DNA from: Rhodamnia argentea
Taxonomy: Eukaryota > Streptophyta > Magnoliopsida > Myrtales > Myrtaceae
DNA: 64,000 nucleotides
Direction of reading: 5' to 3'
NCBI RefSeq assembly: GCF_020921035.1
Contig: NC_063154.1
Span: 7,812,001-7,876,000 of the forward strand
The position numbers and the translations under genes were made by a program. The notes under the pieces were generated by a model, which saw only the letters and a program-made list of their open reading frames with translations, had not been told where the DNA came from and ran no database searches. The first letter of the stretch is position 1. Every line of letters begins with the position of its first letter. Positions 1-11,846 of the stretch are shown in pieces.

Positions 1-777
1 TTCTGTTTGCAAGTTCTACACGTCTCTGCAAGTGGCTGCTTTATTAGAGTAACAAACATTTATCGTCACTGTGATAGTCAGCAAGCAGCCAGAGGAAAAC
101 TTCCACATAAGACAAGCGAGAGCGCTGAACTGGATTCGCTGAATGGTAAACGACACCTTCAGTTGTTTATCCCAGTCATGATGCTAAGCCGGCTTTTGGA
201 AACTGTCAAATTACGTCTCGAGTTTGAACAATTTATGAATAGATATCGATTTGTTCAAAGAAGAATCCACATACGGCGGGAAACGGGCAACGACTTCTTC
301 CGTTCTGATGATGGCATTACAGGACGAAAAAGGGGGACATAATATTTTATGTTTACTTGTGGGGGCAGAAAGGTCTTTGCACGTGAAAGAGACGAAAATA
401 AAGGGTTTCGGTCTTACTTCCTTTTTTCCACTGCAGAAGCCGGGTCAACACAAGGGAAATAAAAGAACTTGAGGGTCCAACTTTTATTGATATGCATAGG
501 AGGACCGTCCAACAAACTATCAGGAGGCATTTATTATCTTCCCGTGAAAATGAAAACCGCACACAGTACACCGTCGAAAACAGAAGGACGAGCAGCGAAG
601 CCAAGGTGCACGCACGGTGACGCAGAAGTTTTCCGCGCTTTATGTTACAACAGAAACAAATGAAACTGTGAAGAGCACACAAATTTTTTTTTAACGACCT
701 GTCTCACCCTTTACAGCCTACTTTTCTGTCCTGTAATAGTCGTCCAGTGCTGTAGAAATACTTCGCGGCTTCGGACT

Positions 778-1330
778 TTAGCTGAAAGCAGCTTTCCCTA
801 AGACGGTTGCTGTCCACGAAGATTTTGGCATATACTCTTCTGGAATCGGCCAAAAGGTCCAGGATGGGAACAGTACACCCCCAGAAATCTTATCAAGAAC
901 TGGGAAGGAGCGTCCTAAGCTTGCCGGACCTTCCACTGTTTTTTTTCTTATACTGCGACTGCAATGTTGTTTCTTTCTTCGGTCGACCCTGAGAGGATGG
1001 ATGAAGGGTCCAGAGGTGTCACCGAAGGGGAGTGTCTTATCGCTCGTCTTCTTAGCCAAGTAGAGAGTTGCTTGTAGGATGGTCATAAGCATGAGCCTGC
1101 AGATTTTTTTCCCGGGACAGTAGTGGATTCCAGGCAATTTTCTGAGCAGCTTGAGAGTTTCACACTCCACTTTCCCTCCTTGAAATTTGTGCAGACCCTC
1201 GTCCACTTGAGGCTGCCCAATGATGGTTTCAGTCGCTTTCCAAAGATGGCTAGGAAAAAAAAAAAAGGGTTCACGCATAAAGAATTTGAATTTGCTATCA
1301 TAATAGTCACGCAAATACTGTTATAGTGAA
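778..1330. repeat. Dispersed fragment, copy 1 of 3
   Basis: A block beginning at the GCTGAAAGCAGCTTTCC stretch recurs at 7350-7790 and 10068-10400 with a mosaic of shared and unshared parts. The minus strand is open for 178 codons here (778-1314), and its translation has partial counterparts in the other two copies, with frame breaks in both. That suggests an old, decayed coding exon on the minus strand, but I do not recognise the family and assign no function. Confidence 0.5.
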
Positions 1331-2309
1331 TTTCTTAATAGTAATGAGAAGATACGTTAGGCCTTTTACTAATTACTTCTGGTAAAGCCCCAAGACTGCG
1401 TTTCGCCTGCCTCTAAAATTGCAGTGATGTCGGGACAACGGGTCGCGATCCCTCGAGTGGCCCCTCCAGTCAAGAATTGGGGCCTCACAATCGGTAGTGG
1501 AGGTCTGGAGAAAGCTGCAATCGGTTAAGGGAGTCCACCTGAGCGTACTCGTTGTCGATTCGCAAATTTGTTCACCTTTTTCGTCAACGCCTCAAACTTT
1601 ATTGCCCATTATGTGAAATTACCAACCGCTTTTGCGCCATTTACTCATTTTTCCCCAACTTTATTGCCTACTGAAATTGCCTTTATAGGGCTTGTACGGG
1701 GTGGTCGGAACAAAGGCACGTTTGGTTGTGAATTTCAATGTGGTAGATAAAGGCATAAATCCATCTGCACGGCCCAATCAATAGTTCAAGTGACACACCC
1801 TCATAATCCATTTTCTTTTCGAAGGATTCACTTCAATTATTCGTGTCAAATAAAGAATACTCGATTGTACAGTTGAAGGGAAATATCCAAATACATTTTG
1901 ATCCGTTACAATTTACCGGTCTTTAACATTGAGTTACCACTTTAATATTTGCTAATTTATTTGAGAGAGCTGGTTCCATAAATCATGGGACCGGCTTGGA
2001 ACAAAACAGAAAGGTAGGTCTATGAGTTGTGAGTTTGGTTGTCTCTGTGGCGAGGATGTGGGCCGGGATTGGCGTGAGTTTAAGTGTGGGCCTAGGGCCT
2101 TTTGTTTTTTTTTTTTGTAATTTCAGTTTGAGACTGTTACTTTGTTATTTTGATTGAGTGAATTATTTTTAAAATGTGCTGACCCGTTTCAAAGCCGGTT
2201 CAAAACCGACTCTACCCAAGAACCGGCTTGTTTTGTCCGACTCTTGGGCAGAACCGGCAAGTTCAAGGCTCAACATTGGAAAATGAATCAAATTTGATCA
2301 GTCTCCAGT

Positions 2310-2865
2310 TTTTTTCTTTTGGTCGAAAGAAAGATTCTATTCATTAGTCATGATAATATTCGAGAGGTACATAAAATGCTTTCAAGCTCCCAGAAAAAAA
2401 TAAATATAAAAAAGTAAATAACAAAGCATATTCTACAACTAGAAACACACTCTCATCCTCCAAGAATAGATCTATCATCATGAAATTTTAGCAGCCGGTC
2501 ATTGGATTCAATGATGAGCACACATCGAGAACTCTCATACCCCGCGTTTAAGTTTGATGTCTTCATCACCATCGTCGAGTAGTAATACCAACATCGGTGT
2601 GTTGAAAGAGCACAAATCAAATACATCTAGGAAACTTGCTTCTCGAACATTCTCACCGGTGGCTGTCGACTAGACAAATGCCTGAATTGGTTTCCATATT
2701 CATCCAAGATAAGCTGCAGAAAATTATTCACACATGCAAGCTCCCAAAAAATAGTGGGAGAGAAAAGGAAAGATAATCCAAGCAAAAAAAAAGCTCTCCC
2801 TCAGAATGTGAGGCGGCATAAACCTAGGGTTAGGGTGGGGGTGGGGGAGTCAGAGAGAGGGGAAC
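2310..2865. repeat. Insertion specific to copy A
   Basis: Copy A and copy B align up to about 2310 and again from about 2870, while B has almost nothing between the matching points (about 10950-10975). The extra 0.55 kb starts with a T-rich tract followed by TTTGGTCGAAAGAAAGATT, which looks like the antisense 3' end of a plant LINE or SINE, and contains no long open frame. The element class is inferred; the size difference between copies is seen directly. Confidence 0.4.
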
Positions 2866-4052
2866 GGTTTTCAAGTCTTAATGTAAGCGGTTCTCTTGGA
2901 AATCGGCCTTGAAATCGATCAACCAAGTTGGTTAAGTTCTCAGTAATTTTTTGTCTATTCAAAGTTTTTTTTACACTTATCAACATTTATAGGAATTTAC
3001 ATGCATAGATAAAAATCCTTATCTTTTGGCATGAAATAGTAGAATCATTCAATAAACTTGCGCTGCTTTGAGATCGCCAAAAAATCATTCTTCAAGTCTA
3101 AAACATGATGGCTTTCATGAAGATCCTCAAGAAATTCGACAAGGTAACGCCCGAGCCAAAAAATTGTGGACCGACATATTTTCTTGATTTTAATAGTGTT
3201 TATTGCTTTGCAAAATGAGTGAATTAGAATTGTCTAAAATATTTTAGTTGATGATAAAACATTTTCGTTGGCTCATTTTTTCAAATAATATAAATCATAA
3301 AAATAAAGAAAAGGGTTATTCAAGTTGGAATAATAATTAAACTAATAGAGATTTTTTTTTTCCCTTTTTGGGTGAGCAAGTGGCAAAGAGACAAGCATCG
3401 ACAAGTTATCTAAAAGATGTGAAAAAATCTCATTTCGTAAGACTTTCCTTCACACTTATAAACCGATTACCAGCCCCTTCCATAGCCGATGTGGAATAAC
3501 TCCAATTCACACACAAAATATATATATGATCCGAGGTAGTTTGTCACCAGCAAGAAATTCTTGTGCAGCCTACCATTAGTAGAAAAATCATTTGTCACTT
3601 TCAACAGGTTGATAAAATTGCAACAAATTCTTGTGCAGTTTACCATTAGCAGAAAAACCATATGTCACTTTCAACAAGTGGTGGTGACAAACTACCTCGG
3701 ATCATATAACTTACACATTTTGGGCATTGATATGTAATTAACTCATTGATCATAGCTATACTCGAGGGTTGTACTACTAGCTACCGTTTGTGAAAAGTTT
3801 CCACTGCCAATACATGAAATTAAAACTCGATTTCCCGTGTCTTTTCTTTCTTTTCTATTTTGTCAAATTGAAGTTGAGCTAATTTTTTCTAGCTAAGAGG
3901 AATACACCTTGAGAAGTTGAAGAAGTATCACCATGCATAACTTTGTTCCTTGACCCTTTTCTTGTACCAGATCAAAACCTTCTTGATAATGCATTGAAGA
4001 AGAAGAAGAAGACAGAGAGGAAGAAACAGCAGTTTAAGATTGCACAAGAGCA

Positions 4053-4770
4053 CTAGTAGTTCAGATGAACCAGAAACGACACATGGCACATGCATAAAGA
4101 ACCACAAAGCAAGACGAGCCCTAGCGAACTACTTGCTAGAATTATCAGTTCCACTGCTTCCACTAGCATCACCTTCTTCTTCTTCCTCTTCTTGCTCGCT
4201 GTTTGAGTGTCGGAGCCACGGACATGAGGATGGTAGTTCCAGCTGCTTTGGCAGCCCCCGGGACGATCTTTCGGTCTCTCCCTCTGCCTTACTTCATCTA
4301 TCCGCCGTCTTAGAATGTCCAAGTTCGTTTCCTCCATATTCGCTGCCTTCCCTGTGGAACCAAAGATTATTTATAGATTAACCCCATAAGAAACATAAGA
4401 CAAGAATCCTAAACAATCTATATGCAAAGACTTGTCTTAGATTTCCTTAATGACAATAATGCCGGGATAAATCACAGAGAGATCAAGGGAGGTATTCGAT
4501 GTTTAACTGATTCAATATAAATCATTCTCTAACAAAATTTATCGCCATGAAAAATTCATTCAATTCATGCTCGATGGGACTCGGCCGTTGAAATCTTGAA
4601 TTAATCTGTTTCGATAAAATGATGGCCAGTTTACGAGAGAATACGAACCTACCTTCATCGTTGAAGCTTCGCGATATCACTCTCGTGTACATTATCGATG
4701 TTGTATGCCTGCTAGTGCAGGCCAGGCCTTTCACTCTGCACAAGCTTGGTGGAGACGATGAACAGGCCAT
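4053..4770 (-). CDS. Uncharacterised small single-span membrane protein, copy A (2 exons, 138 aa)
   Basis: Coding exons are 4653-4770 and 4351-4053, joined across a 301-bp intron (GTAGGT donor, CACAG acceptor) that splits a Gly codon. The first ~38 residues (MACSSSPPSLCR...) are rich in Ser, Thr and Arg with almost no acidic residues, like a plastid or mitochondrial transit peptide. A charged helix with LDILRRRIDEVRQRER follows, then a WNY motif and a Lys run, then a C-terminal hydrophobic span (LIILASSSLGLVLLCGSLC) ending in SFLVHLNY. The arrangement resembles a small plant family of unknown function that I recall only loosely. The ATG is preceded about 75 bp upstream by a TATA box. The paralogue at 12306-13018 keeps exon structure, splice sites and frame, which supports a real gene. 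Function and targeting are inferred only. Confidence 0.7.
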
Positions 4771-4843
4771 TGGTGTGGAGGCTACTTACTTTGAAGGGCT
4801 TGTAAGCTTCCAGATTCAACTACTCTCCCTCGGCCCTTTTACG

Positions 4844-4851
4844 TATTTATA
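4844..4851 (-). promoter_or_regulatory. TATA box of small membrane protein gene, copy A
   Basis: TATAAATA on the minus strand lies 74 bp upstream of the ATG. The same octamer is at 13086-13093, 68 bp upstream of the paralogue's ATG, so the core promoter survived duplication. The predicted transcript start, about 30 bp downstream, leaves a short leader of some 40-45 nt. Confidence 0.6.
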
Positions 4852-4859
4852 ACAAAAGA

Positions 4860-6196
4860 GATAAGGTTAACAAGAAGTTGTCATATTTGACAGATGTACA
4901 CTTGTACCGTTGTCCTAAGATATATATTTAAACAATGTTTTTGCTGTTATAATAATGGTATAATCTCAATAATATGATCCCACATTAACTTACATGATAA
5001 TTGCGCACCACATTGAGTTATGTGGTAACCGTTTAATGTCATGACTGTCTTGATGGCAAACTTTATATGAAGTGGTGCGAATGGGAATACAAAAAGAGGT
5101 CTAAGCCAAATCCTCTCATGATCAGAAATCACGCTATCAACGTTGAGAAAGCAATTGGTTAGAGGTATTCATTCACCGACTTTCAAGGCTCCGCAAAGCC
5201 GGTTTGCCAATCGGCTTCATCAATGGCTAGAGGTAAGTACATAATTCTTCACGTTTCCACATTCTATGCTGATTATGCATGAGTTTTATGGTCATCCATG
5301 AATAATCAGGATATTCAATCCTCTAGCAATTCTAACATTTGCGTCTGATAATTTATTAAATTACGCATTGCTTTAACAGTTTGACTTTCTATAAGAAATG
5401 CAAAAGTTATGCGATGATACTTACAGCACGGACTGATATTTTCCGTTACAAGGATAAGACTATTGATTAGAGTTGCAGGATCTATTCTATTACGTTGAAC
5501 AGAAATATAAGAATATATCCATTACAGGAATATCAACATCAAACCAACCTTAAGTGATGTCCAAACCTCGCTGATACTCCTAAACGTGCGCTTAATATGA
5601 TCCTTATTCTAGACCTTACACTTGTGCAGTTGTCCTAGGATACATGCACACAACATACTACCTCATGCATGAACTTTGCAGCACAGTGACATTAGTTTGA
5701 GTTCTTGTTAAGACATCGTGTCTGATACATCGATCCTTATATGGTAAGATTATTAATTAGAGCCGCAAGATTTTCCGATGTTAGGTCGAATAGAAGTATG
5801 AAGATATATCCAAACAATCAACATCAACATCAATTTAAGCTTAAGTAATGTCGAAACCTTTTTAATAGGCCTAAATGTGTGCTTAATACGTTTCTTATTG
5901 TAGACATTTTTAAATGCGTCAGCTTTACCCAGTGATGTGCATCTATGTCATTAGAAATAGTTTATTGTGCATGTTTTAGCGAATCGCTAATGCTTACGCG
6001 TATACCTTTTATGTATATAAAGATTCTATTTTGACATAGTTAAACTATATATACTCTATTATGTGGGAACAAAGGATTTTTTTTTTTACATTGTGAAATC
6101 ATTCATCTCAAGAGCACCTATTTACCAAATTATAAAACCGTTATTCTGAATCCATCCTTCACACAAAGAGCTAAGTGTCACATTGAAACTTAGAGG
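4860..6196. other. Gene-free flank of copy A
   Basis: AT-rich sequence conserved in copy B, with no supported gene. Two stretches (about 5515-5640 and 5750-5905) repeat each other imperfectly, each with a CAACATCAA...TTAAG...AATGTC...AAACC order, so there is an older internal duplication inside the larger one. Confidence 0.5.
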
Positions 6197-6824
6197 GTGT
6201 TTGTTTCACGGAATACTAAATGAAAAAGGAAACTAATTTCCCCAGAAATCATTTTTCAGAAAAACGGTTTGTTTTCTTTTGTTTGGAGACATGCGACTGA
6301 AAACGTTTTCTGATGGTTGGTTCTCATTTGAAAAATGATTTTAATCTCAAGATTTTATCTTAGGCCAAAAATATAAATTTCTTTCATTCTTTTATTCTTT
6401 TTTTCATCTATTTCTTCCTTCTTCCTCCGTTGCGACGGCCGGAGAAGGCGAGCTCGAGCTCTTTGAATTTGGCGAACCTCGAGCTCGAGCTTGTCCGTGG
6501 CCGCCCTGGCCGTCGCAATGGAGGAAGAAGAAAGAATGAAAGAAAAAGGAAAATCAAAACTAAATTGAAATGTTAATATAGTAATATATTTAAAAAATTT
6601 TAAAAATAACAATAAGAAATTAAAAACTTTTAAAAAAATTGAGAGAAACAAATCTGGAAAGTATTTTCACCTCTTTCGATGTAGGGATTCACTTTCCTCA
6701 TTTTATGTATGAATTTTCCATTGACCGAAAAAATGTTTTTCGTTGACCAAGTCATTTTCCGCGAACTAAATAGGTGAGAGTCCAAAAAACTAATTTCGAA
6801 AAATGCTTTCCTTGACACAAATGC
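6197..6824. mobile_element. MITE with GTGTTTGTTTCA-type ends
   Basis: The left end GTGTTTGTTTCACGG pairs with the right end, which reads GCATTTGTGTCAAGG on the other strand. The core holds a near-perfect inverted repeat: 6418-6440 against 6508-6530 with one mismatch in 23 bp, around GAGCTCGAGCTC-like palindromes. A second, rearranged copy with the same core and right end lies at about 14050-14643. No transposase is present and no clear target duplication was found, so the superfamily is open. Confidence 0.55.
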
Positions 6825-6837
6825 AAGATGCCGTTTA

Positions 6838-7330
6838 TTTAAAATAGTACCAAAAAAATTTCAACCCTATTGTATTGGTACTAATTCAATCATAAACTTT
6901 TCAATTGTACCAATTTAGTCCTAAACCTTTTTTGCATTGGTACCAATTCAATCCATTCCATCCTTTTTGGCCTAAAATCATTAACGTAGATGCCAACCGT
7001 CATACGTAGAGCAGCTAGCGCTGACGTAGACATTTTCAAATAATTTTTCCAAAAAAATTAGTCATTTTTTTTTCATTCTTGTTTGTTCTTTCACTTTGGC
7101 CGGCGAGGGTCACCAGTAACCCTTGCTTCTGCCCAAATTGGCCACTGGCGAGGGTCGCAGGCTTCACCAAATTTGGGCAAGGGCCGCGAGGGCCTTCAAG
7201 GCCGCACTAACGTGGACATTTTTAAACCCGACCCGATCGCTTTTGGTTATTCCTTCAGTGTTTTGGGTTGGGTCGGGTCGGGTATCATGGAAAGCCAACC
7301 CGACCCATTAACACCCCTGGCTTGAAGGAG
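6838..7330. mobile_element. Long-TIR (Mutator-like) non-autonomous element, left part only
   Basis: This is the left arm of the recurrent family that carries alternating blocks like TTGGTACCAATTCAATCC and CCTAAACCTTTT, followed by a GACGTAGACATTTT junction and a GC-rich core with GGCGAGGGTC motifs. The matching right arm is missing; a short block rich in GGGTCGGGTCGGGT and its complement takes its place. Complete copies are described at 11339-11846 and 15125-15895. Confidence 0.55.
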
Positions 7331-7349
7331 CTTCCTTAAATAACATAAA

Positions 7350-7790
7350 AAAACAGTTGCTGTGGACGAAGAATCGGCATATACTCTTCTGGAATCGGCC
7401 AAAAGATCCAGGACGGGAACGATGCATGCCCAGAAATCTTGTCGAGAACTGGGTAGGAGCGTCCTAAGCTTGCCGGACCTTTTATTGTTTTTTTATTTGT
7501 ATTTGTTACGAGATTGATCCTCCTGGAAGGGATGAAGAGTCCAGAGGTGTCCCAGAAGGGGGGACTGTCTTATGGCTCGTCTTCTTAGCCAAGTAGAGAG
7601 TCTCTTGGAGAATGCTCAAAAGCATAAGCCTATAGATTTTTCCCAGGACAGAAATGAATTCTGAACAGTTCTCTGAGGATCTTGAGAGCTTCATACTCCA
7701 CTTTCTCTCAGTAAAATTCAAGGGTTCTCAACCAGTAGAGCCGAGGATTTGTGCAGACTGCCGGATGCTTTCAGTCACTTTCCAATGATG
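7350..7790. repeat. Dispersed fragment, copy 2 of 3
   Basis: It shares the GGCATATACTCTTCTGGAAT block with copies at about 830 and 10110, and the TTTCAGTCACTTTCCAATGATGG end with the copy near 1225. It lies outside both large duplicated blocks, so the fragment has a history independent of them. Confidence 0.6.
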
Positions 7791-7799
7791 GCACAACTT

Positions 7800-8640
7800 A
7801 TGCCTTGTGTTGCGAAATCGGTACCGTAGCGGAAATGGATCATGACATTTGCAATTATATCGAAAGCTATAAAAATCGATAGAGAAATAAAATGAGGAAC
7901 AATAAAGGACACAAGATTTACGTGGTTTGGTCCGAATGTCGAAACCTACGTCCACGAGAGAACCAACAACAAAATAATCCACTAATAAATTGAAGAATTA
8001 CAAGATTACAATCACTTGCGCTCAAGTGTTTCTCAATCCTAGATTATACACTTGATACCCACAGTGTTTAATAACTCAACTCGATGGACTCGACGCGATG
8101 AACAAACCTAGACTCTCGTCGTCTCTTGAGCTCTTGTTCTCTTGCCTCTCTCTTCACAGAGGTCTTTGCTCCTTCTTATGGGATAGGTGAATGAGACAAG
8201 AAAACATAATCATTAGATTTCTTCTTGAAAAAAGTCTATAAAGATATCTTACCTTTCGGTTCCCACGTTCACCATAATCTATGGGAAATCTAATGATGAT
8301 AGATGGTGGATGGTGGATGGGCACCCACAAGCAATAAGGAAAAGAAATGGATGTACATTCTTCTGACCTTCACTTTCCTCTTGTCGGCCAAGTGATAAAA
8401 AGCTAGCAAAGAGACAAGGGCATAAATGCAAGAAGACAAATAGAGTCTCATCTTCATTAAGCATGCACTTCTTTAATGTTAGGATATCCACATCCTTCAT
8501 TCTTTCTATCTGAAAACAAATCTTCTGATTTTGCTTTTCATCCCTCATGAAGAGAAAGGATGAGCGTGGATTGAGCAATAAATACTCCACATGTGTCAGG
8601 TCTCGTAAACGGGCTCAAACTTGAGACACAATTTTAACAC
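7800..8640. mobile_element. Probable LTR-retrotransposon or TRIM fragment
   Basis: The stretch around 7910-7965 (GATTTACGTGGTTTGGTCCGA, then a CCTACGTCCACG block) is a signature I recognise from many plant LTR or TRIM repeats. The stretch near 8600 (GGTCTCGTAAACGGGCTCAA) resembles the start or end of a copia-type LTR. No gag or pol frame is present. The call rests on remembered motifs, not on a paired LTR. Confidence 0.35.
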
Positions 8641-9049
8641 CTTGTTCGAATATATTTGAAAAGAAAAGAAATCTTAGATAATAAATAGAGCATCAAGCAA
8701 TTTTGATTCAAGGGCGTCAAAGGTATGGAAAATCATTGCTGAGGCAGTATGTGCTCTCTCAGCGGCATCCATTGCAAAATTTTAAAAAACATCATCAGGA
8801 TCCGTGCTATGAACGAAGGTTGGTAGGTCCCACAATGTAATATTCTTTATTCCTGGAATCCAGTCAATTATTGTATCTAAATAGCCCTTTTGTTAAGTAG
8901 CTAGTATCTGCATCACGCGTGATATTCTCGGTCTTACATCAACTTAATCGCTGAGTCTACTCACAAGGTTCTAATAAAACTATCTTCCATGTACTTGTAC
9001 CTTTTATGGCGTGAGACCTTTTTCCCTAAGCGTCCGGTATTGTTTGAAT

Positions 9050-9527
9050 CACATGAAGGCGCAGGTGGAGATTGTCTACAGGTGTACGATAGGGATGCCA
9101 AACTCTTGAGCAGCTTTGTTGGTGGCAAACGACATGAATCCATCGGAGAAGATGCAAGTGATTGGAGGAACATCTGAGCTCGGTGCGGTGTGGTTGAGAT
9201 TGGAGATGAGATCAGAAAATGGAGCAGCCACGTTCTTTTTGATAGAATCACATAGAGCCACGCAGGTCTTGGCTCGAGTCTGCATCCGCGGGAGAAAGGC
9301 CGTTGGGGATGGTCAGGAACCGAAAACCACGGGATCCGTCAAGGGCTCGAGGTCCCCTTGACTCCAGTAAGCGTCGATCGTTGTACTCGGTGTTCACAAA
9401 GGATATGTATAAACCTTTTGTATATAGAAGCTTTGCCAGTTTCAGCATTGCTCCTATGTGGCTTTGGTATGGACCTGGGATACAAACGGCATGGCTTCTC
9501 CGATCTGTGGCTGACTGGGTGTCGATT

Positions 9528-9560
<33 letters not shown>
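9050..9560 (-). pseudogene. UGT85-type UDP-glycosyltransferase pseudogene, N-terminal part
   Basis: On the minus strand the translation carries the start of a family-1 plant glycosyltransferase: HAVCIPGPYQSHIGAMLKLA (sugar-acceptor domain with the QSH motif), then SFVNTEYNDRRLLESRG, then [17 protein letters not shown] frameshift near 9260-9280 moves the rest into another frame, which continues with [12 protein letters not shown] and [16 protein letters not shown] stop replaces the Trp that normally follows VHL, and homology ends after about 170 residues. The start codon region has been replaced by a CT microsatellite. There is no PSPG nucleotide-sugar box, so no enzyme can be made. Confidence 0.8.

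Positions 9561-9584
<24 letters not shown>
9528..9584. repeat. CT microsatellite
   Basis: About 28 CT units with one interruption (TCGCT), at the broken 5' end of the UGT85-like pseudogene. It creates long but meaningless Ser-Leu or Arg-Glu open frames. Confidence 0.95.
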
Positions 9585-9587
<3 letters not shown>

Positions 9588-10067
9588 GACACTCAAACCA
9601 GAATCCAGAAGATAGTAAAGCTGATATGGGTGGTCAGTCTTATTTTTCATATGAGGGGGAAGATGGAGTGGATGCCAAGCAAAGCCAAAGTTTTGCCGGA
9701 CTTCTGTTTGTCAATTCTATTGTGGCTGCTCTATTAAAGTAATAAGAACTTCTCATCACTGTGATTAGTTCATATAAAGCCATGCTGCTGTTTTGAATGA
9801 TCCAGAGGGAAAACTTCCACATAAAACAAGCGGGAGCGTTGAGCTGGAATTTTTCCAAACTAAGAAAGATTGACCGATGGTTCCTTCTCATTGAACGGCA
9901 GATGAAACCTTTGGTTGTTATCAGTCGTGATGCTAAGCCTGCTTTGGGAAACAAATGAAACTGTGAAGAGCACACAAGTTTTACGATCTGACTCACCATT
10001 AGAGCCTATTTTTCTGTCCTGTAATAGTTGTCCGGCGATATAGAAATACTGGGCGGCTTTGGACTTA

Positions 10068-10400
10068 GCTGAAAGCAGCTTCCCACAATCGGTTGCTGTC
10101 CATGACGATTCGGCATATACTCTTCTGGAATCGGCCAAAAGATCCAGGATGGGAACAGTACACCCGCAGAAATATTATCAGGAACTGAGAAGGAGCGTCC
10201 CGAGCTTGCCGGACCTTTTATTGGTTTTCACTTCTCGTACTGCCACTGCAAGTCTGCAATTGTTCTTTCTTCTTGCAGATTTTTCCCAGGACAGTCGTGG
10301 ATTCTAAGCAATTTCCTAAGCAGCTTGAGAGCTTCATGCTCCGCTTTGTCGGAGTAAAATTCAAGACGTCTCAACCAGTGGAGCCGAGAAAAAAGGAAAT
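10068..10400. repeat. Dispersed fragment, copy 3 of 3
   Basis: This is the copy-B version of the block at 778-1330. It also shares the TCAACCAGTGGAGCCGAG segment with the copy at 7350-7790, which the first copy lacks. That mosaic suggests the 7350 copy derives from a B-like ancestor. Confidence 0.6.
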
Positions 10401-11338
10401 CACAGGGAAAGATCGAATTATAGAGATGAACAGGCACCGATTCGCGAACTTTTATTTACCTTTCTCGTCGACGCCTCAAATTTAGTACCTGTTATGTGAA
10501 ATTGCCAACTGCTTTTGTGCGATTTACTAACTCTTTACCGGCTAAATTTCCTATACGATTCTTTACAATTTATCGAAACGTTGAGTCGCCAACTTTTACT
10601 AATTTTATGTGGGATGGAACCGGCTCGGAACAAAAGATAGAGGTTGCTCTGTGAGTTGTACGTTTTGTTGTGTGCTGGGGAGACTGGAGAGGATGTGGGC
10701 TAGGAGTGGCTTGAGTTTAAGTTTGGGCCTAGGGCCTTTTTGTAATTTTTTTCTTTTTATTTTTACAGCGTTAATTTGTCATTTGATAGGGTGATTTCCT
10801 TTTTCTTTTTTTTTTTAATGTGCTGACCGGTTTCAAAGCCGGTTCAAAACGGACTCTACCCAAGAACCGGCTTGGTTTGTTTGGTTCTCAGGTAGAACCG
10901 GTGAGTTCGACGCTCCAAATTGGAAAATGAGCCGAATATGATCGGTTTACAGGTTTTTAGTCCGTGAATCTTACACAGTTCTCTTAGGAATCGGCTTTCA
11001 AGCTGGAACTTTGCTCCTTATAAGCTATCAACATACTTGGATAAAAGCTCTTAGTAATATTTGATGTATTCACAGTTTTTTTACACTCATCAATATTTAT
11101 CGAAATTTACTTGCATAGAAACAAATCATTATATAGTGGCAAGAAATGGTAGAATCATTCGACAAAATTGCCTCAGTTTGAGACGGCTAAGAAAACATTC
11201 TTCCTAGTGTCTTGGTAATACAAGAAGATATATGTACACACCAATGAAAAGACCCTAAAACTCTTGGTTTGAAACAAGGAAGGACATTAATTATTCTTTT
11301 GATTAGCAAAGTAAGTTGATAAAAATTGCAAGAAATTC

Positions 11339-11846
11339 AGGAAAATTATCCAAAAAAAAGTATTAAATCTATTATGATTGTGCCAATTCAGTCTTAAGCT
11401 TTTTGTATTTGTGCCAATTCAGTCCTTTCGGCCAACTTTGGTGGACCAAGACTAACATGGCTATTTTTAATAATATTTTTGTAATTTTTTTGAATAATTT
11501 ATATTTTTTCTTTTCTCTCCTTTTTTGATATTTTCTTTTTTTCTGGCTTGTCGGCCACATTCGAGGGCCGGGACGCCCTCACAAAATTTGGTCATATGAG
11601 GGCATCGCGACTCTCGTCCAAACCCGACGAGGGCCACAATGCCCTCGCCAGCCCTAAGCCAAAAAAACAAAAGCAAAGAAAAGAAAAGAAAGAAAAAACT
11701 ATTTAAAAAAATGTAAATATTATTAAAATTGCCACGTTAACACCGGATAGCCAAAGTTGGCTGAAAAGACTAAATTGGCCAAAAAACAGTTTATGATTGA
11801 ATTGCCATAATTGTAATAGGTTTAGGACTTTTTTGTTTATTTTCCC
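11339..11846. mobile_element. Long-TIR Mutator-like MITE, complete copy in duplicate B
   Basis: The ends read AGGAAAATTATCCAAAAAA and, on the other strand, GGGAAAATAAACAAAAAAG; similarity continues inward for about 100 bp (blocks like TTGTGCCAATTCAGTC). The core is GC-rich with GAGGGC motifs. It is flanked by a 9-bp target duplication with one mismatch, AAGAAATTC (11330-11338) and AATAAATTC (11847-11855). In copy A the unoccupied site AACAAATTC is at 3622-3630, which fixes both ends. Long TIRs and a 9-bp duplication fit Mutator-like elements. No transposase is encoded. Confidence 0.85.

Larger units (their letters stand above)
1..6050. repeat. Segmental duplication, copy A
   Basis: This segment matches 9690-14040 in the same orientation. 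Matching anchors include the stretch near 650-830 (against 9955-10130), the stretch near 2070 (against 10710), the whole small membrane protein gene, and the flank up to about 5.9 kb. The offset between anchors falls from about 9.3 kb to 8.0 kb, so the copies have gained and lost separate insertions. Copy A probably starts left of the window. The repeat was seen by eye; percent identity was not computed. Confidence 0.85.

Noticed and set aside
9248..9737. Open frames of 85-144 codons through the CT microsatellite
   Set aside because: They are created by the dinucleotide repeat; only the UGT85-like part has real similarity.
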